Positions 1 to 5,854 of a stretch of DNA of 6,100 nt are shown piece by piece. Within the stretch, counting starts at the first letter, position 1; the number at the start of each line of letters is the position of its first letter. The notes under the pieces were generated by a model. The model ran no database searches. It saw only the letters and a list, made by a program, of their open reading frames with translations, and had not been told where the DNA came from. This DNA is from Gammaproteobacteria bacterium (GTDB lineage Bacteria; Pseudomonadota; Gammaproteobacteria; Thiohalomonadales; Thiohalomonadaceae), in contig JADFYS010000125.1 of NCBI GenBank assembly GCA_015232955.1, positions 1 to 6,100 on the forward strand. The letters are read 5' to 3'. Made by a program: the position numbers and the translations under genes.

Positions 1-113
1 CCCTGAAATCCACTGTTTCCAAGTATCTTGGGTATAAAACAGGCTAGGGGAGTGAATGGTTACGGTCGTTTCGCGGTGTAGATTGAACTTGATGACATGT
101 AAGGAGAGAGAGC
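1..113 (+). other. Upstream edge: possible tail of a preceding gene, then leader
   Basis: One + frame is open from the window edge to a TAG at 45-47 and would end in LKSTVSKYLGYKTG. It is too short to identify and may be noncoding. A small inverted repeat, CCAAG-TAT-CTTGG, lies at 19-31 without a following T-run, so it is not a convincing terminator. No well-spaced -35/-10 pair is apparent, so the PII-like gene may be transcribed from further upstream. From memory, PII/CBS pairs of this type often follow DUF1538 membrane-protein genes; nothing visible here confirms that. Confidence 0.3.
101..108 (+). promoter_or_regulatory. Strong ribosome binding site of the PII-like gene
   Basis: AAGGAGAG lies five bases before the ATG at 114 and is the best Shine-Dalgarno match in the five-gene run. 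It fixes the start of the first gene. The later genes in the run have weaker sites and overlap or abut the preceding gene, which suggests that they rely partly on translational coupling. Confidence 0.75.
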
Positions 114-464
114 ATGCATTTTAAACTGGTGGTTGTCATGGTCAATGATGACAAAACCGACGCGGTGGTGCAGGCGGCTCGGGAGGCGGGAGCGACTGGC
201 GCAACCATTCTCAATCAGGCACGAGGAGAGGGGATTAATGTCAGTCGTACCTTTTTTGGCCTATCTCTGGAGACCCACCGTGATGTGATTCTGTTTTTGG
301 TCGAGGAGCACCTCAGTCGTAAAATTCTTGAAAGTATCTCTGAGGCGGGGATGTTCGAAGAGCGCCCTGGCACCGGAATCGCTTTTCAGATCGATGTTGA
401 GGATGCGGTTGGGGTGAGTCATCAGGTGAGTGAGTTGAGCCATTTGGTAGAGGAAGAGGTATGA
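114..464 (+). CDS. Atypical PII-like (GlnB-fold) signalling protein
   Basis: This 116-residue protein has the length and layout of the trimeric PII/GlnB family, whose members bind adenine nucleotides and small effectors and control transporters or enzymes in the cytoplasm. The N-terminal strand (HFKLVVVMVNDDKTDAVVQA) and the glycine-rich AGATGATILNQARGEG (about 25-40) fit the first ferredoxin-like half. RPGTG (84-88) followed by IAFQIDVEDAVGV matches the B-loop and following strand. The T-loop region (about 36-56) contains no tyrosine, so the classic Tyr51 uridylylation site of GlnB is absent. The B-loop lysine of GlnB (Lys90) is replaced by Ile89. It is therefore unlikely to be a GlnD-modified nitrogen regulator. 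Its stop codon overlaps the start of the CBS gene (ATGA, 461-464), which suggests a functional pair. The family call is confident; the ligand and target are unknown. Confidence 0.85.
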   Translation: MHFKLVVVMVNDDKTDAVVQAAREAGATGATILNQARGEGINVSRTFFGLSLETHRDVILFLVEEHLSRKILESISEAGMFEERPGTGIAFQIDVEDAVGVSHQVSELSHLVEEEV

Positions 465-877
465 GCGACAAAGAGAAGCGTGTGATTCGTGTTCGTGATG
501 TGATGAAGACAGAGTTTGATATGGTCGATGGTATGACGACTATTGATGTGGCGTTACGCCGGATGAAACATGTCGAGACCAAGACCCTGATTGTTGATAA
601 AAGGAGTCAGGATGATGAGTATGGGGTGTTGATAATTTCAGATATCGCCCGTACGGTTCTGGCCAAGGATCGCGCCCCGGAGCGGGTAAATGTCTATGAG
701 ATCATGACCAAGCCGGTCATTACCGTCAATCCGGAGATGGATATTCGCTACTGTGCTCGTCTCTTCTCTCACTATGAGATCTCCCGCAGTCCGGTGGTGA
801 ACCATCAAGGGCAGATTGTCGGAGTGGTGAGCTTTACCGATATGGTGTTAAAGGGGTTGTGCAGCGACCTGGGTTAA
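461..877 (+). CDS. Two-CBS-domain protein
   Basis: This 138-residue soluble protein is built almost entirely of a tandem CBS pair (Bateman module), which usually binds adenosine nucleotides or related ligands and acts as an energy or redox sensor. CBS1 spans roughly residues 10-68: it opens with VRDVMKTEF and closes with GVLIISDI (55-62). CBS2 spans roughly 78-134: it opens with YEIMTKPVITV, has SRSPVVN at 108-114 and closes with GVVSFTDM (121-128). No catalytic, DNA-binding or membrane segment is fused to it, so it probably acts through a partner. The ATG is embedded in the stop of the PII-like gene (ATGA), with purine-rich GAGGAAGAGG just upstream, so the two are very likely co-translated. 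A joint role in adenylate sensing is inference. The downstream ampD start lies within or just after its 3' end. Confidence 0.88.
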   Translation: MSDKEKRVIRVRDVMKTEFDMVDGMTTIDVALRRMKHVETKTLIVDKRSQDDEYGVLIISDIARTVLAKDRAPERVNVYEIMTKPVITVNPEMDIRYCARLFSHYEISRSPVVNHQGQIVGVVSFTDMVLKGLCSDLG

Positions 878-1518
878 CACCGGGGAGTGGTTTTGGGGAA
901 CGCAGTTTGCCTTATCCCCTCAACGATACGCAGCAGGAGCCGTCTGAGGCTGCTTGGCTCAGAGAGTGCGGGCGTTTGCGATGGTGCCCCTCCCCCAACC
1001 AAGCTCCTCGACCGCAGGCAGATGATATCAGCCTGTTGGTGCTGCACAATATCTCGCTCCCCCCGGGAGAGTTCGGAGGTAACTGGATCGATGACCTCTT
1101 CTGCAATCGCCTTGATCCTGAAGCCCACCCCTACTTTGCCGGGATCGCACCCCTTAAGGTCTCTGCCCACCTTCTAATCCGTCGTGATGGCGGGATGGTG
1201 CAGTATGTTTCTCTGTCGCAGCAGGCGTGGCACTGTGGAGACTCTTCATTTGAAGGGAGGAGGGGGTGTAATCAGTTTTCCCTTGGCATTGAGCTTGAAG
1301 GGGTGGATGATGCCGCCTATGACGGACGACAGTATCGAACACTGGGGCGGGTGGTCAAGCGGTTACTGATGAAGTATCCTCTCATCACTCGCGAGCGGAT
1401 AGTCGGACACTCCGATATCGCACCGGGGCGGAAGAGCGATCCCGGCCCCGCCTTTGATTGGTCGCGGCTCTCTGCCGCCCTTGCTAAACCTGATATAAAA
1501 CGAATGAATGAGAGATGA
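859..1518 (+). CDS. ampD: 1,6-anhydro-N-acetylmuramyl-L-alanine amidase AmpD
   Basis: AmpD is a cytoplasmic zinc amidase that removes the stem peptide from anhydro-muropeptides during peptidoglycan recycling; in some bacteria it thereby keeps beta-lactamase induction low. The protein follows E. coli AmpD almost without gaps: VLHNISLPPGEFGG, VSAHLLIRRDG, LGIELEG and GHSDIAPGRKSDPGPAFDW are all present. Inferred zinc ligands are His63, His184 and Asp194 (E. coli His34, His154, Asp164), with catalytic Glu145 and Lys192. There is no signal peptide, as expected for AmpD rather than AmiD. The start is uncertain. GTG at 859 overlaps the CBS gene by 19 nt and gives about 29 extra N-terminal residues compared with E. 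coli. TTG at 907, preceded by GGGGAA, gives 203 residues without overlap. The stop overlaps the pepN ATG (ATGA). Confidence 0.93.
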   Translation: MQRPGLTPGSGFGERSLPYPLNDTQQEPSEAAWLRECGRLRWCPSPNQAPRPQADDISLLVLHNISLPPGEFGGNWIDDLFCNRLDPEAHPYFAGIAPLKVSAHLLIRRDGGMVQYVSLSQQAWHCGDSSFEGRRGCNQFSLGIELEGVDDAAYDGRQYRTLGRVVKRLLMKYPLITRERIVGHSDIAPGRKSDPGPAFDWSRLSAALAKPDIKRMNER

Positions 1519-1525
1519 GTAGAGA
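1511..1525 (+). repeat. 15-bp repeat at the pepN start (copy 1)
   Basis: AGAGATGAGTAGAGA spans the ampD stop and the pepN start codon. The same 15 bases occur at the start of the barrel gene. Both proteins therefore begin MSRE-x-NR. Confidence 0.7.
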
Positions 1526-4166
1526 GTCGAACAGAGACGCAAGAGCGCAGCCGGTCTTACTTCAGGATTACACCCCCCCTGCTTACCGAATTCTCTCCAC
1601 GGAGCTCACCTTTGAGCTGCTACCGGCGCGAACCGTGGTTAGAAGTCGCCTCAGGCTGGAGGCGGCAGAGGGGATCGCTGCAGGTACTGCGCTGCGTCTC
1701 GATGGCGAGTCGCTGGAGCTACTCTCTCTGGCGGTGAATGGGCAACCCCTGAACAAAACTGATTATGAGGTGGATGAGTGCGGTTTGACCCTCCTCTCTC
1801 CTCCACCCTCACTTCTCTTTGAGTGTGAGGTGGCGATCGAGCCAGACAGCAATAGCGCCCTTGAGGGGCTCTACATCTCTGGCGGGATCTTTACTACCCA
1901 GTGTGAGGCGGAGGGGTTTCGTCGAATCACCTATTACATCGATCGTCCCGATGTGATGGCCCTCTTTACCACCCGTATTATCGCCAGCCGCTCCAGCTAT
2001 CCGGTTCTGCTGGCAAACGGTAACTGTATCGAAAAGGGGGAGCTAGAGGATGGGCGCCACTTCGCCCTCTGGCATGACCCCTTCCCCAAGCCTTGTTACC
2101 TCTTTGCTCTGGTAGCAGGACGGCTGCACCGGGTAAGTGACACCTTTACCACCGCCAGTGGTCGCAATGTCGCGCTTGAGATCTATGTTGAACCGGGAAA
2201 TGAGAAGAAGTGCGATCATGCGATGCGCTCCCTCAAAAAGGCGATGGCGTGGGATGAGCAGCGCTACGGGCTGGAGTACGATCTCGATATCTATATGATC
2301 GTCGCGGTCAGTGACTTTAATATGGGGGCGATGGAGAATAAGGGGCTGAATGTCTTTAATGCCGGCTATGTCATGGCCTGTCCAGAGACAGCGACCGATA
2401 ATGACTATCTCGGGATAGAAGGGGTGATCGCCCATGAGTATTTTCACAACTGGTCCGGGAACCGGGTCACCTGTCGTGACTGGTTTCAGCTGAGTCTGAA
2501 GGAGGGGTTCACCGTCTTTCGTGATCAGCAGTTTAGTGCAGAGATGAACTCCGCCGCGGTAAAACGGATCGATGATGTCCGTCTGCTGCGAACTTATCAA
2601 TTTGCAGAGGATGCCGGCCCGATTGCCCACCCGGTGCGGCCAGACTCCTATTACGAGATCAATAACTTCTATACCCTGACTGTCTATGAGAAGGGGGCGG
2701 AGCTGATCCGAATGATTCATACCCTGCTCGGGGAGGAGGGGTTTCGCAAAGGGAGTGATCTCTATTTTCAGCGCCATGACGGTCAGGCGGTCACCTGCGA
2801 TGAGTTGGTGGCAGCGATGGCGGATGCCAATGGCCGTGACTTTAGCCGCTTCAGCCGCTGGTACAGCCAGAAGGGGACCCCCCGGGTGAAGGTCAGCCGA
2901 AGTTATAATGGCCAAGAGCAGAGGCTTCAGCTCACAATTGAACAGCTGCCCCCCTCTTCGGCGAACAGTGAACGGTGGCAGTGGCTACCGATCCCTTTCA
3001 CCTTTGCCCTCTTTAGTGCAGAGGGTGACCCTCTCCCTCTCGACACCGGGAGTGGAACCGCTGCACCGCTGGAGATGACCCTCTCTCTTGAGCAGCAGCG
3101 GAGTGAGGTGGTGATAGAGAATATCCCCCCCGGGAGTGTTCCGTCGCTGTTGCGGAACTTCTCGGCACCGGTCAAGCTCGAAAGCGATATCAGTGATCGG
3201 GAGCGGGCACTGTTAATGGCCCACGACAGCGATCCTTTTAATCGCTGGGATGTCGGGCAGCAGCTGGCAGAGACGATGGTGATCACCTGCTATCATGGAT
3301 CCGTGCAGCTGGATCCTGGCTATGCCGAGGCTTTTGGGACGATGTTGGCAGATATGGCGATGGATCCGGCGCTAAAGTCAGAGTCTCTGGCGCTGCCCGA
3401 TATCCTCTACCTGCTGGAACAGATCCCTGCGGTAGATCCGCAGCAGCTCTACCGGACGCTTAAGGCGCTGGAGCGGGAGCTGGTGGATCGTTACCGAAAA
3501 CCGATGATAGATCTCTACCTTCAGCTTCAGTCCGGCGATGAGCCGTTTGGGATTGATGCCGAATCGATGGGGCAGCGCCGACTCAAAAACAGGATGCTGT
3601 CGTGGCTCGCTGGTGCGGGGGATAGTGAGGCAGAAGCGCTTGTCCTGCGCCAGTTTGAGCAGAGTAGCAATATGACCGATGCCCTAGCAGCACTGACCCA
3701 CATCGTCCACTACCGACTGCCTCAGCGTCAAGAGCTGCTGCAGCAGTTTTATCAACGGTGGGAGAGTGAGCCACTGGTGATCGACAAATGGTTTGCGATT
3801 CAGGCGACCACCCCCGATCCCGAGGCGGTGGACGAGGTGCTGGCGCTGCGTCGCTCTCCCCGGTTTAATCTGCGTAACCCCAATCGCGTCCGTTCACTGG
3901 TGGCGAGTTTCGGCACCCGAAACCCCAACGCCTTTCACAGTGGCAGTGGCGAGGGGTACCGTTTTATGGCGGATACCATCATTGAGCTGGACCGCACTAA
4001 CCCTCAGATCGCTTCTCGGTTGATGACCCCACTCACTCTCTGGAAACGGTATGAGGAGGGGCGTTCCCATCTGATGTATCGTGAGTTGGAGCGAATTCTC
4101 TCTCAGGAGCGGCTATCACGGGATCTGCGAGAGGTGGTTGAGAAGAGTGTGGCACGGGAGATCTAG
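1515..4166 (+). CDS. pepN: Aminopeptidase N (M1 family zinc metallopeptidase)
   Basis: PepN is the main broad-specificity aminopeptidase of gammaproteobacteria and removes N-terminal residues from peptides in the cytoplasm. At 883 residues it is close to E. coli PepN (870). The substrate-recognition segment TQCEAEGF includes Gln129 and Glu131. The exopeptidase motif GAMEN is at 271-275. The zinc motif HEYFH is at 307-311, with the third ligand Glu330 in LKEGF. The transition-state tyrosine is Tyr391 in LTVYEKGAE. All key residues are intact, at a constant offset of 10 from E. coli numbering. The layout is an N-terminal beta domain, a thermolysin-like catalytic domain (about 200-450), a small beta domain, then a helical C-terminal domain from about 560. 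There is no signal peptide. The ATG overlaps the ampD stop, and its start region shares 15 bases with that of the next gene. Confidence 0.97.
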   Translation: MSRESNRDARAQPVLLQDYTPPAYRILSTELTFELLPARTVVRSRLRLEAAEGIAAGTALRLDGESLELLSLAVNGQPLNKTDYEVDECGLTLLSPPPSLLFECEVAIEPDSNSALEGLYISGGIFTTQCEAEGFRRITYYIDRPDVMALFTTRIIASRSSYPVLLANGNCIEKGELEDGRHFALWHDPFPKPCYLFALVAGRLHRVSDTFTTASGRNVALEIYVEPGNEKKCDHAMRSLKKAMAWDEQRYGLEYDLDIYMIVAVSDFNMGAMENKGLNVFNAGYVMACPETATDNDYLGIEGVIAHEYFHNWSGNRVTCRDWFQLSLKEGFTVFRDQQFSAEMNSAAVKRIDDVRLLRTYQFAEDAGPIAHPVRPDSYYEINNFYTLTVYEKGAELIRMIHTLLGEEGFRKGSDLYFQRHDGQAVTCDELVAAMADANGRDFSRFSRWYSQKGTPRVKVSRSYNGQEQRLQLTIEQLPPSSANSERWQWLPIPFTFALFSAEGDPLPLDTGSGTAAPLEMTLSLEQQRSEVVIENIPPGSVPSLLRNFSAPVKLESDISDRERALLMAHDSDPFNRWDVGQQLAETMVITCYHGSVQLDPGYAEAFGTMLADMAMDPALKSESLALPDILYLLEQIPAVDPQQLYRTLKALERELVDRYRKPMIDLYLQLQSGDEPFGIDAESMGQRRLKNRMLSWLAGAGDSEAEALVLRQFEQSSNMTDALAALTHIVHYRLPQRQELLQQFYQRWESEPLVIDKWFAIQATTPDPEAVDEVLALRRSPRFNLRNPNRVRSLVASFGTRNPNAFHSGSGEGYRFMADTIIELDRTNPQIASRLMTPLTLWKRYEEGRSHLMYRELERILSQERLSRDLREVVEKSVAREI

Positions 4167-4167
4167 T

Positions 4168-4182
4168 AGAGATGAGTAGAGA
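4168..4182 (+). repeat. 15-bp repeat at the barrel-gene start (copy 2)
   Basis: AGAGATGAGTAGAGA is identical to 1511-1525 and lies just after the pepN stop. In the pepN frame it follows tandem stops TAG TAG (4164-4169) and supplies a third, TGA (4173-4175). Confidence 0.7.
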
Positions 4183-4924
4183 AGGTAATCGTGGTTGGTT
4201 CGGGGTGCTGTTCGCCTTGATGGTGCCGTTCTCGGCGTTGGCTGCAGGAGACAATCGAGACGATATCCGCCTCTACACCCTCTACTTTAACGATGGAGCC
4301 GTGACCTCCAAACCGCTGTTCGAGGGGGGGATCGGCTTTGCCGACTTTGATGGTGGCAGGCGCAGAGAGATCTCGTTGCGGGGGATGACCCCTATCTCCT
4401 CCCGTTTTGAGCTGGGGGGAGAGCTTTTTCTTCGTGATGAACGATACGATAAAGGGTCTGTAAAGGAGCAGTCGGGACTATCCGATATTCGGGTGGTGGG
4501 CCGCTTTCACCGTAAGCTCTATCGGGTGTTGGACCATCTCACCATCGGTGGCGAGCTGACCCTACCCACCGGAAAGGAGGAGTTGGGGGAGCAGCGGCTC
4601 AACCTTGCTGGGTTTGTCGCTGCAAGAAAGCGGATCGACTATCAACTGATTGGGGTGGCGACGGCAGGGTTATATCTGATAGATCAGGATGATAACCATA
4701 AAATCTCGCTCCACAGTGGCGCCGGGCTGATCTATACCGTTGATGAGCGACTCGCTTTAAGTGGAGAGTTTACCTTTCATACTGAGGAGCAGTTTGCGGT
4801 TTTGGTGGGTGGTGCTGACATCTTGATCCCAGATAAGGGCCGTATTCGTCCCTCCTTCTCTCTCGGAGTAGCGGATGGTGCCCCCGATGTTGCCATCTAT
4901 TTTGGCTACTCGCAGTCGCTCTAG
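4172..4924 (+). CDS. Secreted protein, predicted outer-membrane beta-barrel, function unknown
   Basis: This 250-residue protein begins with a clear Sec signal peptide: MSREGNRGW, then the hydrophobic GVLFALMVPFSALA, with probable cleavage after Ala24 (ALA-A). The mature part is rich in alternating polar/hydrophobic strands with aromatic or glycine ends, for example FELGGELFLRDERY, IRVVGRFHRKLY, LTIGGELTLPTGKEE, LALSGEFTFHTEE and the C-terminal AIYFGYSQSL. The GLSDIRVVGRF...LTLPTG pattern resembles the 'transporter'/phenol-degradation MetA-type barrel group (Pfam Phenol_MetA_deg), which I recognise only loosely. The last residue is Leu rather than the usual C-terminal Phe of outer-membrane proteins, so a periplasmic lipid-binding beta protein remains possible. 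The start follows the pepN stop by 5 nt with only a weak AGTAGAG ribosome site, so it is probably coupled to pepN. No clear terminator follows it. Confidence 0.75.
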   Translation: MSREGNRGWFGVLFALMVPFSALAAGDNRDDIRLYTLYFNDGAVTSKPLFEGGIGFADFDGGRRREISLRGMTPISSRFELGGELFLRDERYDKGSVKEQSGLSDIRVVGRFHRKLYRVLDHLTIGGELTLPTGKEELGEQRLNLAGFVAARKRIDYQLIGVATAGLYLIDQDDNHKISLHSGAGLIYTVDERLALSGEFTFHTEEQFAVLVGGADILIPDKGRIRPSFSLGVADGAPDVAIYFGYSQSL

Positions 4925-5001
4925 ATGAGACGCTGGTGATCGGGACATTCTGTTGACTCACCATCCCAAAAACCAGTTCTCCCGCGATGTTAGTTATGGT
5001 T

Positions 5002-5029
5002 TTGCTAATATTCTCCAAGGTGGTAGAAT
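5002..5029 (+). promoter_or_regulatory. Probable sigma70-type promoter of cytochrome c4
   Basis: A TTGCTA -35-like box (5002-5007) and a TAGAAT -10-like box (5024-5029) are separated by 16 bp. This lies in the 178-bp gap that separates the cytochrome gene from the upstream run. It would start transcription near 5036 and leave a leader of about 67 nt. I cannot find an equally good pair elsewhere in the gap. Confidence 0.55.
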
Positions 5030-5041
5030 GGGGCGGTATTT

Positions 5042-5080
5042 AAAGAAACCTTCTTTTAACCGAAACCATGATTGCGGTTT
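5042..5080 (+). promoter_or_regulatory. Leader inverted repeats ahead of cytochrome c4
   Basis: AAAGAA (5042-5047) and TTCTTT (5051-5056) form a perfect 6-bp stem with an ACC loop. Just downstream, AAACC (5063-5067) can pair with GGTTT (5076-5080). Alternatively AACCG (5058-5062) can pair with CGGTT (5075-5079); these two pairings exclude each other. The stems are short and A/T-rich, so a regulatory role is only a possibility. Confidence 0.3.
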
Positions 5081-5102
5081 AGACTAGCTGTTTGAGGATA
5101 AT

Positions 5103-5705
5103 ATGAAATTAAAACTTGCCACGGCACTGGTATTGATGACATCGATGAGTTTGGCCCATGCGGCGGGTGACGCCGCAGCAGGAAAGGTCAAGACCGCAAC
5201 CTGTATGGCCTGTCATATGACCGATGGGAATAGTGTCAATCCGATCTGGCCCAAACTTGCCGGTCAACATGAGAGCTATCTCGTCAAACAGTTGAACGAG
5301 TTTAAGTCGGGACTGCGTAAAGATCCGACCATGACCGCGATGTCGATGGCGTTGAGTGAGCAGGATGTCGAGGATGTTTCCGCCTTTTTTGCCAGTAATA
5401 ACACCTCAATCGGTACAGCAGAGAAGGAGCTGGTTGAAACGGGAGAGAAGATCTATAAGGCGGGGATCAAGGATGGAGGTGTTGCTGCCTGTATGGGGTG
5501 CCACGGACCGAGCGGAGCGGGAAATCCTGGGGCAAAATTCCCATCACTACGGGGACAGCATGCCGCCTATGTGACCAAGGCGCTGAAAGATTTTCGCACT
5601 GGTCTGCGGAGCAACGATCCCTCGTCAATGATGCGTGACATTACAGCAAAGATGAGTGATAGCGAGATTGCTGCTGTAGCCAGCTATATTCAGGGGCTGA
5701 ATTAA
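5103..5705 (+). CDS. Dihaem cytochrome c4
   Basis: Cytochrome c4 is a periplasmic, often membrane-associated, two-haem electron carrier that delivers electrons to terminal oxidases. The 200-residue precursor starts with a Sec signal peptide cleaved after AHA (residue 20), giving a mature protein beginning AGDAAAGK, as in characterised c4 proteins. Two similar class I domains each carry a CXXCH haem site: CMACH at 34-38 and CMGCH at 130-134. Axial methionines are probably Met77 (in PTMTAM) and Met176 or Met177 (in SSMMRD). Family hallmarks include PKLAGQHESYLVKQL, FPSLRGQHAAYVTKAL and the terminal SYIQGLN. The ATG is preceded by GAGGAT at 5094-5099. It has its own promoter and terminator, so it appears to be transcribed alone. 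Export and haem attachment would depend on Sec and a cytochrome c maturation system encoded elsewhere. Confidence 0.95.
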   Translation: MKLKLATALVLMTSMSLAHAAGDAAAGKVKTATCMACHMTDGNSVNPIWPKLAGQHESYLVKQLNEFKSGLRKDPTMTAMSMALSEQDVEDVSAFFASNNTSIGTAEKELVETGEKIYKAGIKDGGVAACMGCHGPSGAGNPGAKFPSLRGQHAAYVTKALKDFRTGLRSNDPSSMMRDITAKMSDSEIAAVASYIQGLN

Positions 5706-5730
5706 CGGTATGATCTCCCACTACTAGAAG

Positions 5731-5758
5731 AAGAGGCCGCTATCGCGGCCTTTTTTTT
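5731..5758 (+). terminator. Rho-independent terminator after cytochrome c4
   Basis: GGCCGC (5735-5740), loop TATC, then GCGGCC (5745-5750) form a perfect GC-rich stem followed by eight T residues (5751-5758). The flanking AAGA can extend the stem into the T-run. On the other strand the stem is followed by TCTTCTTCT, so it could also stop the convergent ridA transcript, though less efficiently. Confidence 0.93.
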
Positions 5759-5769
5759 GATCATTTGCA

Positions 5770-5854
5770 GGGGGGGGGTGAGGACATGCTATTAAGTTAG
5801 TGACTGCGAAGGGATATCCCCACCCTTAACTTAATGACATTGGGGGTGAGGTCA
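5770..5854. repeat. Small noncoding patch with direct, inverted and palindromic repeats
   Basis: A run of nine G (5770-5778) opens a patch bounded by the 13-bp direct repeats GGGGGTGAGGACA (5774-5786) and GGGGGTGAGGTCA (5842-5854), with one mismatch. Inside, ATTAAGTTA (5791-5799) is the exact inverse of TAACTTAAT (5827-5835). Nearly centred between these is the perfect 10-bp palindrome GGGATATCCC (5811-5820). The right copy includes the ridA stop codon. It could be a REP-like or MITE-like remnant or the ridA 3' structure. I do not recognise a named family. Confidence 0.5.
5818..5851 (-). terminator. Possible 3' hairpin of the ridA transcript
   Basis: Read on the - strand directly after the ridA stop, CCTCACCC and GGGTGGGG can form an 8-bp stem with one G-U pair and an 18-nt loop. 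No T-run follows, so it is not a standard intrinsic terminator. It may stabilise the 3' end, with the bidirectional hairpin at 5735-5750 stopping transcription further on. Confidence 0.3.

Noticed and set aside
16..38. TTTCCA ... TATAAA as a promoter for the PII-like gene
   Set aside because: The boxes are only 11 bp apart, too close for a sigma70 promoter, and no alternative -35 at correct spacing is visible.
887..1177. 96-codon + strand frame overlapping ampD
   Set aside because: It is a frame-shifted shadow of ampD, whose zinc ligands and conserved blocks are intact in the other frame.
2043..2915. 290-codon open frame antisense to pepN
   Set aside because: It lies entirely inside the strongly conserved catalytic part of pepN, on the opposite strand. 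Its translation shows no recognisable domain, and its length is explained by the codon use of pepN.
4932..4976. CTGGT ... ACCAG inverted repeat after the barrel gene as a terminator
   Set aside because: The arms are only 5 bp with a loop of about 35 nt, and no T-run follows.
4954..4980. TTGACT as the -35 of an additional promoter upstream of cytochrome c4
   Set aside because: No -10-like hexamer is found 16-18 bp downstream; the TTGCTA/TAGAAT pair is much better.
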